DNA from: an uncultured Bacilli bacterium | GTDB taxonomy: Bacteria; Bacillota_I; Bacilli_A; RF39; UBA660 | Assembly: GCA_934130215.1 (NCBI GenBank) | Contig: CAKOXR010000031.1 | Coordinates: forward strand, 1-10,264 | DNA length: 10,264 bases | Direction: 5' to 3' | Part shown: piece by piece, positions 1-7,870 of the stretch | Layout: the number at the start of each line of letters is the position of its first letter | Position numbering within the stretch: the stretch's first letter is position 1 | Position numbers and translations under genes: made by a program | Notes under the pieces: generated by a model | What the model saw: the letters and a program-made list of their open reading frames with translations, nothing else | The model's database searches: none | What the model was told of the DNA's origin: nothing

Positions 1-46
1 TATAGAAAGTAAAAACTATAGAAAATCAATTTTTTTTGGATGTAAT

Positions 47-63
47 TATAACTTATTAAGGAG
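47..63 (+). promoter_or_regulatory. -10 box fused to Shine-Dalgarno, LRR gene 1
   Basis: TATAAC (47-52) is followed after exactly 6 bases by AGGAG (59-63), then 9 bases to the ATG at 73. With standard -10 to +1 spacing, transcription would begin on the A of AGGAG, giving a leader of about 14 bases. No recognisable -35 box lies 16-18 bases upstream; a run of eight T (30-37) occupies that region instead. The same arrangement recurs at four other starts in this window, and that recurrence is the main support. Confidence 0.5.
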
Positions 64-72
64 TGTTAATTT

Positions 73-2346
73 ATGAAAAAAGAAATATTTTATTTAACTA
101 TGATGTTTTTGCTTTTTTTTACTATATCTTATACTTATTCAGTATTTAAAAATAAAATAGATGGTAATGTAATAGCAAATATAAAAGATTGGTCATTTAA
201 TGTAAATGTAAATAATGCTGTTGTAGAAAATGATAGTTATAAATTACATTTAACAGGTACTAATGGATCTTTTACTATAAATTTAAGTACAATAAATAGT
301 ACTAAAGGTGCTGATTATACTATTGAATTAATAGGGGATAGTTCAATTAAGTTTTATAAAGATAGTAGTTATACTAATTTAATAAATAATAATATATATG
401 AAGGTAGTATAAATAATAATTTAAATAAAAGTATTACAATATATTATAAATCAGACTCTAATATAAATAGTGATATTTATATAAAAACTAAAGGTATTAT
501 AATGGAAATGGCACCAATGAAGAATGATGATAGAAATTATTATAGGAATACTAATGATTATTATTACCATAATAGTACAGAATTTTGGAATAGTAATTAT
601 AAAGATTATATAAGATCGATCAATTTTAGTAATGAATTAAACAATTTGCCTAGTAGCTGCAGTAAAGAAAATTTATGTTGGAATATATCGGAGAATAAAA
701 ATCAGAAGAAAAAAGTATATGGATATTTAATTGATAGTGGATTAAAAGATAGTAAATATAATACAAAACCATTATATAATCTATATATTGTTAGTGAAGC
801 AGTAATAGCTGCCCCTCAAAATTGTGGATATATATTTGAAGGTTTTAAAAATTTGGTTGAAATTAATTTTAATGAAAATTTTAATACAAGTAATACAATT
901 AATATGGATAGTATGTTTTATAATTGTAAACTTTTAACAAGTTTGGTTTTTTTTAACTTTAATACAGCAAAAGTAACCAATATGAGCAGTATGTTTTATT
1001 ATTGTTCATCTTTAACAAATCTGGATTTAAGTAGTTTTAATACCGCAAATGTAACAGATATGAGTCATATTTTTGGATTGTGTGAACAATTAACAAGTTT
1101 AGATTTAAGCAGTTTTGATACCTCAAATGTAACAGATATGAGTGGTATGTTTTCTAATTGCTCATCTTTAACAAGTTTGGATTTAAGTAGTTTTAACACG
1201 ACAAATGTAACCAATATGAATTCTATGTTTAGATATTGTCCATCTGTAACGAGTTTAGATTTAAGTAGTTTTAATACCTTAAATGTAACAACTATGGATA
1301 GCATGTTTTGGTATTGTTCCTCTTTAACGAGTTTAGATTTAAGTAGTTTTAATACCTCAAATGTAACAAATATGAATAGCATGTTTAGTATATGTTCATC
1401 TTTAACGAGTTTAGACTCAAGCAGCTTTAATACAATAAAAGTAACAAGTATGAACCAAATGTTCAGTGATTGTTCTTCATTAACAAGTTTGAACTTAAGT
1501 AATTTTAATACAGCAAATGTAGCAAATATGGGTAGTATGTTTTCTAATTGTTCATCTTTAACAGGTTTAGACTTAAGTAGTTTTAATACCTCAAATGTGA
1601 AATGGATGAGTAATATGTTTGAAAAATGTACGGCATTAACAACGACTATAAATATAACAAATGCCAATATTAGTAGTTATCAATTTGATTATTTGTTTCT
1701 TGAGGCCGCAACTAAATCAGGCTCTCAAATAACAGTTAACTATATATCTTCTTTATCAACTTTAGTTGATAATATGATTAAAACTAAATCAACTAATAGT
1801 AATGTTATAAAAGGAAGTATAATTGCAGAACATTCAATTACAATAATTGGTAATGATGATATAAAATATGAATCTTATAATAGAGCAAAAGGTACAAAAG
1901 TAGCTTTAATATCTCTATCAGGTAATAATTATGTAGCATCGTTTAAAATGAATGGAACAACTATAAATGGAAATGAATTTATAATGCCTGATGCTGATGT
2001 AACAATTACAGATATTATTATGACACCTTGTAAAACAATTGAGTCTGCTCATAATCCATACCCTGATTCTCAAGATAATGTTATACTTGGTGAACATACC
2101 TTCGAAGGAGCAAAAAGTTTAACAGTTATATTAGACTATGAAACTGAAAATATAAAAAATGATTATTTTCTAATATATGATTCTTCTTCCTCAACAACAG
2201 GTATAAACGATAATAAAAAATATGGTGGAATTAGAACACAAGAAACAATAACTATTAACTCTAATTATATTAAAATAACATTTACAAGTGATGGAATTGG
2301 TAACAACTATTTTGGCCTAAGAGCTATGGTAATTCCTAATTATTAA
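73..2346 (+). CDS. BspA-like exported leucine-rich repeat protein (DUF285 repeats, CUB-like C-terminus)
   Basis: This 757-residue surface or secreted protein starts at an ATG 9 bases after AGGAG. Residues 1-24 are a basic then hydrophobic export signal with no clear cleavage site. Residues about 30-145 look beta-rich and resemble TasA/camelysin-like exported domains (inference). A linking region follows with F171-W172 and the pair C196/C202. Residues about 251-536 are tandem 26-residue repeats of the form NMxSMFxxCSSLTSLDLSSF, the hallmark of BspA/DUF285 (PF03382) proteins. Residues about 587-650 resemble the bacterial repeat that ends in MPDADVTIT. The last ~100 residues (FEGAKSLTV, IYD, ITFTSDG, YFGLRAMVIP) look like the CUB-like domain found on other BspA proteins. 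There is no LPXTG motif, so anchoring would be by the N-terminus or not at all. Known relatives bind host or bacterial surfaces; the ligand here is unknown. The second LRR protein at 4517 shares the N-terminal plan. Confidence 0.88.
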   Translation: MKKEIFYLTMMFLLFFTISYTYSVFKNKIDGNVIANIKDWSFNVNVNNAVVENDSYKLHLTGTNGSFTINLSTINSTKGADYTIELIGDSSIKFYKDSSYTNLINNNIYEGSINNNLNKSITIYYKSDSNINSDIYIKTKGIIMEMAPMKNDDRNYYRNTNDYYYHNSTEFWNSNYKDYIRSINFSNELNNLPSSCSKENLCWNISENKNQKKKVYGYLIDSGLKDSKYNTKPLYNLYIVSEAVIAAPQNCGYIFEGFKNLVEINFNENFNTSNTINMDSMFYNCKLLTSLVFFNFNTAKVTNMSSMFYYCSSLTNLDLSSFNTANVTDMSHIFGLCEQLTSLDLSSFDTSNVTDMSGMFSNCSSLTSLDLSSFNTTNVTNMNSMFRYCPSVTSLDLSSFNTLNVTTMDSMFWYCSSLTSLDLSSFNTSNVTNMNSMFSICSSLTSLDSSSFNTIKVTSMNQMFSDCSSLTSLNLSNFNTANVANMGSMFSNCSSLTGLDLSSFNTSNVKWMSNMFEKCTALTTTINITNANISSYQFDYLFLEAATKSGSQITVNYISSLSTLVDNMIKTKSTNSNVIKGSIIAEHSITIIGNDDIKYESYNRAKGTKVALISLSGNNYVASFKMNGTTINGNEFIMPDADVTITDIIMTPCKTIESAHNPYPDSQDNVILGEHTFEGAKSLTVILDYETENIKNDYFLIYDSSSSTTGINDNKKYGGIRTQETITINSNYIKITFTSDGIGNNYFGLRAMVIPNY
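823..1680 (+). repeat. 78-bp in-frame tandem repeat array (26-residue LRR units)
   Basis: Units start at 823 (degenerate), 901, 979, 1057, 1135, 1213, 1291, 1369, 1447, 1525 and 1603 (degenerate end cap), every step being exactly 78 bases. The spacing was read from the NM/DM/SM codon pairs that open each unit. Each unit encodes one DUF285-type leucine-rich repeat. Inner units are very similar in DNA sequence, so unequal recombination could change the copy number. One unit (1369-1446) has Ser in place of the second Leu of LDLSSF. Confidence 0.92.
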
Positions 2347-2355
2347 TATAAAAGC

Positions 2356-2386
2356 AAAAGGTAATAAATATACCTTTTTCTTTTTA
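2356..2386 (+). terminator. Intrinsic terminator after LRR gene 1
   Basis: AAAAGGTA (2356-2363) pairs perfectly with TACCTTTT (2371-2378) around a 7-base loop. The T-rich tail runs to 2385. It begins 10 bases after the stop codon and ends just before the topoisomerase promoter. Confidence 0.7.
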
Positions 2387-2394
2387 AATAAAAA

Positions 2395-2414
2395 TGGTAT
2401 AATCTTTAAAGGAG
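2395..2414 (+). promoter_or_regulatory. Extended -10 promoter fused to Shine-Dalgarno, topB
   Basis: TGG then TATAAT (2398-2403) forms an extended -10 box. Six bases later comes AGGAG (2410-2414), 8 bases before the ATG at 2423. The expected transcription start falls on the first base of the Shine-Dalgarno. The -35 position holds the T-tract of the preceding terminator, not a TTGACA-like box; the TG extension could compensate. Confidence 0.6.
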
Positions 2415-2422
2415 ATTGAAGT

Positions 2423-4468
2423 ATGACATTAATAATTGCAGAAAAACCAAGCCTTGCTCGTAATATAGTCGAAGGAATTGGTCAAATGAAAAAACAAAAC
2501 GGTTATTATGAAGGACAAGAATATATAGTATCATGGGCATTCGGACACCTATTTCAATTATGTGATATAGAGGATTACCTTGAAGACAAAAATCCAAAAT
2601 GGAGACTTGATAATATACCATGTTTTCCACAACAATTTAAATTTAAACTAAAAAATGAAGACTCTGGAATAATAAAACAATATAAAACAATAAAAGAATT
2701 ATGTAACAGACAAGATGTAACAAAAATAATAAATGCCGGCGATGCAGACCGTGAAGGCGAAATAATAATAAGACTATGTGTAATTAATGCATTAAAAGAA
2801 AAAAAACCATTCTATAGACTATGGTTACCAGATCAAACGGCAGAAACAGTAAAAAAAGCATTATCAGAAATGAAAGAAGAAAAATATTATAATAACCTAG
2901 CAAACGAAGGATTCGCTCGTACATATATTGACTGGTTATACGGAGTAAACCTAACAAGATTCGCAACCCTAAAAACAGGAACATTACTAAGAGTCGGAAG
3001 AGTAATCGTACCAATCGTAAAAGCAATATATGATAGAGATACACAAATAAAAAATTTTAAACCAGAAACATATTACGGAATAGTAAGTAAAACAAAAACA
3101 AACCAAGAAATAATTGAACTATCAAGCAAATTAAAATTCAAAAATAAAGAAGAAGCAATAAAAAAATGTCAAGAATACAATAAATTAAAAGCAATTGTAA
3201 AAACAAAAAAACAAAAAAAAGAAACATTATCACCAGGAAAACTATATTCATTATCAAAACTACAAAATGTACTCGGAAAAAAATATAAAATGTCAATGGA
3301 TAAAAGCTTAAACATTGTACAAAAACTATACGAAGAAGGATATCTAACATACCCAAGAACAAACAGCGAATATTTAGCAACCGCAGAAATTGATAAATTT
3401 AAACAAATAATAAAAACAATCCAAAATATGGGATATAAAGTAGAATTCAAAAACAAAAAAACAATATTTGATGACTCTAAAATAGAATCCCACTCAGCAC
3501 TAACACCAACATATAAAATACCACCAAAAGGAACATTAAAAGAAGATGATTTAATTGTATATCTAACAGTATTCAAAAGATTTCTAGCAGTATTTTCAAG
3601 CGAAGAAGCAATAATTGACAAATGTGAAATAACAATAGAACTAGAAAACCAAGAAACATTTACACTAAAAGGATCAGTAATAACCCAAAAAGGATGGACA
3701 AACTATGATGACTATACAACCAAAGATAAAATATTACCAAACCTAAACATAGGAGACGAAATAAACATAGACTTTAAAGAAGTCCAAAAAGAAACAACAC
3801 CACCAAAACACTATACAATTGAAACACTAAATAATTATCTAAAAAACCCATTTAGAGAAGAAAAAACAAACAACGAAGACGATACAGAAGACTATAAAGC
3901 AATATTTGAAGGACTAGAACTAGGAACAGAAGCAACAAGAACAGGAATAATAGATAATGCAAAAAAAAGTGGATACATTGAACTAAAAAAAGATACATAC
4001 TATATACTAAAACAAGGAGAATACCTAATAGAATCACTAAAAACAATGAATATATCAATGGATAAATATAAAACAAGTGAACTAGGAAAAGCATTAAAAA
4101 AAGTATATCATGAAGAAATCGAAATAAAAGATGCAGTTAATTTAGCTTGTAAAGAAATAAAAGAAATATTTGAAACAAAAAACAATACTGACGATAACGG
4201 ATTTTATGGAGACATAATCGGAAAATGTCCATTATGTGGAGATGATGTAATAAAAAATAAATACGGATACGGATGTAAAAACTATACAAATTGTACCTTC
4301 AAAATAAACGGAACAATATGTAAAAAAATAATATCAATTGAAAATGCTAAACTATTACTAAATCAAGGAAAAACAAACAAAATAAATAATTTTATATCAA
4401 AAAATGGAAAACCATTTTCAGCATATCTAAAATTAGATCAAAACAAAAAAATAGTATTTGAGTTTTAA
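2423..4468 (+). CDS. topB: DNA topoisomerase III (type IA)
   Basis: This is a type IA topoisomerase of 681 residues, which cuts and passes single DNA strands to relax or decatenate DNA in the cytoplasm. The N-terminus MTLIIAEKPSLA with E7, and D107-A-D109-R-E111-G, form the TOPRIM metal site. The catalytic tyrosine is Y310 in GYLTYPRTNSEYL. After the toroid-forming domain, C602-x2-C605-x12-C618-x5-C624 makes a four-cysteine zinc ribbon, followed by a short tail with KNGKPFSAYL. The length fits bacterial TopB. TopB is common on conjugative elements, but no relaxase, integrase or conjugation gene is visible here, so a chromosomal copy is equally likely. Codons end mostly in A or C (aca, cca, gca, cta), unlike the T-ending codons of the genes after 7142. 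No terminator follows, so read-through into the next gene is likely. Confidence 0.96.
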   Translation: MTLIIAEKPSLARNIVEGIGQMKKQNGYYEGQEYIVSWAFGHLFQLCDIEDYLEDKNPKWRLDNIPCFPQQFKFKLKNEDSGIIKQYKTIKELCNRQDVTKIINAGDADREGEIIIRLCVINALKEKKPFYRLWLPDQTAETVKKALSEMKEEKYYNNLANEGFARTYIDWLYGVNLTRFATLKTGTLLRVGRVIVPIVKAIYDRDTQIKNFKPETYYGIVSKTKTNQEIIELSSKLKFKNKEEAIKKCQEYNKLKAIVKTKKQKKETLSPGKLYSLSKLQNVLGKKYKMSMDKSLNIVQKLYEEGYLTYPRTNSEYLATAEIDKFKQIIKTIQNMGYKVEFKNKKTIFDDSKIESHSALTPTYKIPPKGTLKEDDLIVYLTVFKRFLAVFSSEEAIIDKCEITIELENQETFTLKGSVITQKGWTNYDDYTTKDKILPNLNIGDEINIDFKEVQKETTPPKHYTIETLNNYLKNPFREEKTNNEDDTEDYKAIFEGLELGTEATRTGIIDNAKKSGYIELKKDTYYILKQGEYLIESLKTMNISMDKYKTSELGKALKKVYHEEIEIKDAVNLACKEIKEIFETKNNTDDNGFYGDIIGKCPLCGDDVIKNKYGYGCKNYTNCTFKINGTICKKIISIENAKLLLNQGKTNKINNFISKNGKPFSAYLKLDQNKKIVFEF

Positions 4469-4494
4469 CACTATACAAAATGGAAAAAAAATTA

Positions 4495-4512
4495 TATAAT
4501 TATAATAGGTGA
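4495..4512 (+). promoter_or_regulatory. Putative -10 box fused to Shine-Dalgarno, LRR gene 2
   Basis: Two tandem TATAAT hexamers (4495-4500 and 4501-4506) directly precede AGGTGA (4507-4512), and the ATG follows 4 bases later. The first hexamer is exactly 6 bases before the Shine-Dalgarno, as at the other unit-opening genes. No -35 box is convincing. Because topB has no terminator, this gene may also be reached by read-through. Confidence 0.42.
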
Positions 4513-4516
4513 AAGA

Positions 4517-5503
4517 ATGAAAAAAGAAATAAAATTATTAATACTCATAGGTATTATTTTTATATCAATTGGACTATTATTCGGATTAAAAAACAAATTT
4601 ATTGATAAAAATATTGAAATAATAATAAATAATAATTCAATAACATATAAAAATAATAATATAAAACTAAAAAGAAATCAAAAAGGAAAAATAAACTTAA
4701 AAATAAAAACAGATAAAAAAGGATTTTATAAAATAGATTTAACACAAGATAAAATAAACATATATTCAGACAATGAATATAAAAATAAACAAAATATAAT
4801 ATATAAAATATATGATAAACCAATAATAGATGAAATATCAATTTATTATAAAAATGATAATGATAAATATACTGGAGATTTAAAAATAAATGTTTTTTAC
4901 TCAGAAACAGTCGAAACTATGATAAATAGATCAAAAATAAAAGACTATTTCTGGTCCGATGAATATAGAAATTTAATCGAAAAAATTGAATTTAAAAATG
5001 AAAAACCAATATGTAAAAATATATGTTTTAATCTATCAAATGAAATAGGTCAAGTATATGCTAATCTAATACCAATAAATGATAAATATGAATTAGAAAT
5101 ATTATCAAATGATATAATATATTTACCAGTAGATTCATCATATTTATTTAGTAATTTCGAAAATTTAAAAACAATAAATTTTAATAATATAAGTACAAAA
5201 TATGTTAAAAATATGGACTATATGTTTTATAATGACATCAATTTAGAAAACTTAGATTTAAGTAACTTTGAAACAACTAATTTAGATTCAATCGAAGGAT
5301 TATTAATGGACTTAAAAACAATAAACAAAGTAGATTTAAGTACATTTAAATTAGATAAAATAAATACAAATAAATTATTTATGAACATAAATAAAGAAGC
5401 AACAATCTATGTAAACTCATCAGTTGAACAAGCATGGGTATTTAGTCCAAATAATACAAATAAACCAGAAAACTGGAAAGTTAAAAATATATTAGTAAAG
5501 TAG
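4517..5503 (+). CDS. Short BspA-like leucine-rich repeat protein, membrane-anchored
   Basis: This 328-residue protein has a hydrophobic N-terminal segment (residues about 7-24) and is probably an exported, N-terminally anchored protein. It follows the same plan as the 757-residue LRR protein. First comes a beta-rich region (about 30-130, with INIYSDNEYKN and ISIYYKNDN matching IKFYKDSSYTN and ITIYYKSDS). Then come F145-W146 and a close cysteine pair C166/C170. After that there are only about four 26-residue DUF285-type units (from residue 206, with phase points at N232, S258 and N284; the clearest is NMDYMFYNDINLENLDLSNF). It ends in a polar tail and lacks the MPD repeat and the CUB-like domain. 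The repeats are much more divergent than in the long protein. It lies 7 bases before the glycosidase-like gene, so the two are probably co-expressed. The ligand is unknown. Confidence 0.78.
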   Translation: MKKEIKLLILIGIIFISIGLLFGLKNKFIDKNIEIIINNNSITYKNNNIKLKRNQKGKINLKIKTDKKGFYKIDLTQDKINIYSDNEYKNKQNIIYKIYDKPIIDEISIYYKNDNDKYTGDLKINVFYSETVETMINRSKIKDYFWSDEYRNLIEKIEFKNEKPICKNICFNLSNEIGQVYANLIPINDKYELEILSNDIIYLPVDSSYLFSNFENLKTINFNNISTKYVKNMDYMFYNDINLENLDLSNFETTNLDSIEGLLMDLKTINKVDLSTFKLDKINTNKLFMNINKEATIYVNSSVEQAWVFSPNNTNKPENWKVKNILVK

Positions 5504-5510
5504 GTGTAAA

Positions 5511-7142
5511 ATGAAAAAAAGAAAACTTAGAATAGGAAGAATCATTTTATTAACAATATTATTTTTCTCATTATCATTTATATCAGCATTTACATTAAAA
5601 AAAATAATTAAAAAAGATAAAATAATTCTAAAAGAAGCATATATAGCAAGTACAAATACAACAGTTAAACTATATGATAGCGAATTTAATGAAAAAACAG
5701 AAATAACAAGAGGAGAAAAAATAAAATATCAAAACAAATTAATAAATGAAAAATATTATAAAATTGCAGGTAAAGATTTATATATACAAGAAAATAATAT
5801 AACATCAAATTATGAAAATATAATCCTTGAAAAAGAAAAATATGTAAGAACACCAGTAACAATTTATAAAGAAGAAAATTCAAGTAAAATTGAAAGTTAT
5901 GCTCCTAAAGGATCTAAACTAGAAATAATTGGATTTGATAAATTAGAACAAGGAAAAGTTAATAAATATAAAATAAAATATAATAATATAGAAGGATATG
6001 TATATGAAAAATATCTAGTTGATGATAAAGAAAAATCATTAGAAAATTATGATAATGGAAATTATGAAAAACATGCAAAAAGAACAAATTATTATGATAA
6101 AACAGAATCAGCAGGTCAATTAGATTATTATCCAAGAGAAAAAGGAAATTTTGAAAACAATAAAATGCCTAATATAGTAAATGCTTTTTATTTATCAATG
6201 GGAGATTTAAGTAATATAGATAATTTTATTAAAATAGCAAAAAATACAGGAATTAATGCATTTGTAGTAGATATAAAAGATGGACAACTAGCTTATCAAT
6301 CAGAAGTTGCAAAAATTTATTCACCAAAAGAAACAGGATATTACAGTATTAAAGATTATAAAACAGTAATTCAAAAACTAAAAGATAATGGATTCTATGT
6401 AATTGGAAGAATATGTGCATTTAAAGATGGAGCATTTGCGGTTGCAAACCAAGATGATGCATTAAGTAGAAAAGGGAAAATATACTATTATGGTGGAGAA
6501 TACTGGCCAAGTGTATTTTCAAGAAAAGTATGGGAATATAAAGTAGAACTAGCAAAAGAAGCTGTTACATTATTTGGCTTTAATGAAATTCAATATGATT
6601 ATGTAAGATTCCCTGAAACAGCACCATGGCTTTCAAATGAAGAATTAAAAAACAAATACAATGAAACTAAATCACAAGGAATTCAAAATTTCTTAATATA
6701 TGCAACAGATCAATTACATGAACTAGGAGTTTATGTATCAGCAGATGTATTCGGAGAATCATCTCAAACATATATACCAGGATATGGTCAATATTGGGCT
6801 TCAATTAGTAATGTAGTTGATGCAATTAGTTCAATGCCTTATACTGATCATTTTGGAAGTACTTATGATACTTGGACTAATCCATATAATATTATGAATA
6901 GTTGGGCTCAAACAGCATCAGCAAGACAAAAAGAAACAACAAGTCCAGCAATAGTTAGAACATGGGTTACAGCATATAATGTTCCATATTGGAATCCAAC
7001 AGTTAATTGTGATATAAATTATATAAAACAACAAATTAAAGCTTTAAATGATAATAATTTAAAAGGCGGAGTTATGACATGGAATGCATGGGGTGCAGTA
7101 AGTAAGTTAGCAAAATATAAAGAAATAGTAGGTGCATTTTAA
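5511..7142 (+). CDS. Membrane-anchored protein with SH3-like domains and a putative glycoside hydrolase domain (PF13200-like)
   Basis: This 543-residue protein has a basic start and one membrane segment (about 10-29). Two probable bacterial SH3-like domains follow (about 44-97 and 111-172; the second contains KYNNIEGYVYEKYL), of the type that binds cell wall. Residues about 222-540 match the TIM-barrel putative glycosyl hydrolase family DUF4015/PF13200. Its signatures are AFVVDIKD (250-257), RICAFKDGAFA, E359-I-Q-Y-D-Y-V-R-F-P, SADVFGES (410-417), SSMPYTDHFG (440-449), VRTWVTAYN and GVMTWNAWG (520-528). E359 and D363 or D412 are catalytic candidates by position. Enzymes of this group are presumed to act on surface or wall polysaccharide, but the substrate is unproven. 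The Shine-Dalgarno AGGTG overlaps the stop codon of the LRR gene, and the end overlaps yutD by one base, which indicates translational coupling. Confidence 0.88.
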   Translation: MKKRKLRIGRIILLTILFFSLSFISAFTLKKIIKKDKIILKEAYIASTNTTVKLYDSEFNEKTEITRGEKIKYQNKLINEKYYKIAGKDLYIQENNITSNYENIILEKEKYVRTPVTIYKEENSSKIESYAPKGSKLEIIGFDKLEQGKVNKYKIKYNNIEGYVYEKYLVDDKEKSLENYDNGNYEKHAKRTNYYDKTESAGQLDYYPREKGNFENNKMPNIVNAFYLSMGDLSNIDNFIKIAKNTGINAFVVDIKDGQLAYQSEVAKIYSPKETGYYSIKDYKTVIQKLKDNGFYVIGRICAFKDGAFAVANQDDALSRKGKIYYYGGEYWPSVFSRKVWEYKVELAKEAVTLFGFNEIQYDYVRFPETAPWLSNEELKNKYNETKSQGIQNFLIYATDQLHELGVYVSADVFGESSQTYIPGYGQYWASISNVVDAISSMPYTDHFGSTYDTWTNPYNIMNSWAQTASARQKETTSPAIVRTWVTAYNVPYWNPTVNCDINYIKQQIKALNDNNLKGGVMTWNAWGAVSKLAKYKEIVGAF

Positions 7143-7420
7143 TGAAAAATTATAAATTTAATGAAATAGAATATGAATTAATTACTGATTATAAAGAAGG
7201 ATTCAATCTTGATGAAGCAACAAAAAAAATAACTGATTATTTTATTCCTTATGATTATATAGTAGGTGATTGGTCTTATGGTAAATTAAGATTAAAAGGT
7301 TTTTGTAATAAAGAAAATGATATATTTAAACCAATTAATGATTTTAATAATTTAGAGAATTATTTGAAAGAAAATTGTTCATTTAATTGTAAATATTTTG
7401 TTTTAAAAAGATTAGATTAG
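7142..7420 (+). CDS. yutD: YutD family protein (DUF1027)
   Basis: This 92-residue soluble protein has the diagnostic YutD core: YELI-DY-EGFN near the start, PYDYIVGDWSYGKLRLKGF at 36-54, and a C-terminal cysteine-containing ENCSFNCKYFVLKR. The family (PF06265) is conserved across Bacilli and has no settled function. The length is slightly shorter than the Bacillus subtilis protein. The ATG overlaps the stop of the preceding gene (TAATG), and AGGTG at 7130-7134 serves as the ribosome binding site inside that gene. Its place between envelope genes may give a functional hint or may simply reflect operon packing. Confidence 0.85.
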   Translation: MKNYKFNEIEYELITDYKEGFNLDEATKKITDYFIPYDYIVGDWSYGKLRLKGFCNKENDIFKPINDFNNLENYLKENCSFNCKYFVLKRLD

Positions 7421-7431
7421 AGGGTGAATTT

Positions 7432-7833
7432 ATGAATAAAGGTTATACTTTAGTTGAATTACTTGCAGTAATAGTAGTACTTGGATTACTAGCGGGAATT
7501 GGAATTGTAAGTATTAATAATTCTATAAAAGCATCAAGAGAAAAAAGTTTAGATCTTCAGTATGAAACAATTGAAGCAACTGCTAAATCTTTTTGTCAAA
7601 AACATTTACTTGGAGAAATAACTCCTAGTTCAACTTGTTTATTAAAAAGTGATTCTTGTTGTAAAAAAGTTCCACAAGAAGGTGAAACTTGTTATATTGT
7701 TTTAGAAGATTTAATTACAGAAGGTTTAACTAATGAATTAAGAGATCCTAAAAATGGTGGATTTATTGATGGTCAAACTTTAATAGAGTTATCCTATAGA
7801 AATAATCAATTTATATCAAAAGCAATTCGTTAA
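7432..7833 (+). CDS. Type IV pilin-like protein (ComGC/pseudopilin type)
   Basis: This 133-residue protein has a class III prepilin signal: a short leader MNKG, then YTLVELLAVIVVLGLLAGIG. Cleavage would fall after G4, with E9 at the conserved +5 position. The first ~25 residues form the hydrophobic pilin helix, followed by an amphipathic helix and a small globular domain with five cysteines (C55, C69, C76, C77, C87). YIVLEDLITEGL and DPKNGG match the usual pseudopilin middle. It would need a prepilin peptidase and an assembly ATPase, neither of which is in this window. It is last in the packed run from 4517, 11 bases after yutD, with AGGGTGA 4 bases before the ATG. It could be a competence, secretion or adhesion pilin; the sequence does not decide which. 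Confidence 0.82.
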   Translation: MNKGYTLVELLAVIVVLGLLAGIGIVSINNSIKASREKSLDLQYETIEATAKSFCQKHLLGEITPSSTCLLKSDSCCKKVPQEGETCYIVLEDLITEGLTNELRDPKNGGFIDGQTLIELSYRNNQFISKAIR

Positions 7834-7870
7834 CAAATATAGAATCACCTCATATAATGATATGAGGTGA
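7830..7870 (+). promoter_or_regulatory. Promoter of the LysM gene, embedded in the terminator hairpin
   Basis: TTAACA (7830-7835), 17 bases, then TATAAT (7853-7858) is the best vegetative promoter match in the window. Exactly 6 bases later comes AGGTGA (7865-7870), so the mRNA should start on the Shine-Dalgarno. The -35 overlaps the stop codon of the pilin gene, and the -10 spans the loop of the hairpin that ends the upstream operon. Confidence 0.62.

Noticed and set aside
1..40. Possible upstream terminator (TATAG/CTATA and a run of eight T at 30-37)
   Set aside because: The possible stems are 4-5 A-T pairs only. The T-run may be the tail of an upstream terminator, but the stem would have to be judged with sequence left of the window.
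1065..1667. A 200-codon open frame on the - strand with leucine-rich repeats
   Set aside because: It is the mirror of the 78-bp repeat array: a stop-free antisense frame in one unit stays stop-free in all. It has no supported start site, and the + strand repeats match a known family.
823..1680. Regular repeats as a CRISPR array
   Set aside because: The 78-base units are contiguous without unique spacers, in frame, and encode a known LRR family.
2423..4468. topB as the marker of an integrated conjugative element
   Set aside because: No relaxase, integrase, coupling protein, attachment site or flanking repeat is visible. The composition shift alone is not enough.
2406..5883. Several - strand open frames of 65-150 codons opposite topB, LRR 2 and the glycosidase-like gene
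   Set aside because: They are rich in Leu and Phe, as expected from the complement of A-rich coding DNA. They lack ribosome sites and overlap well-supported genes.
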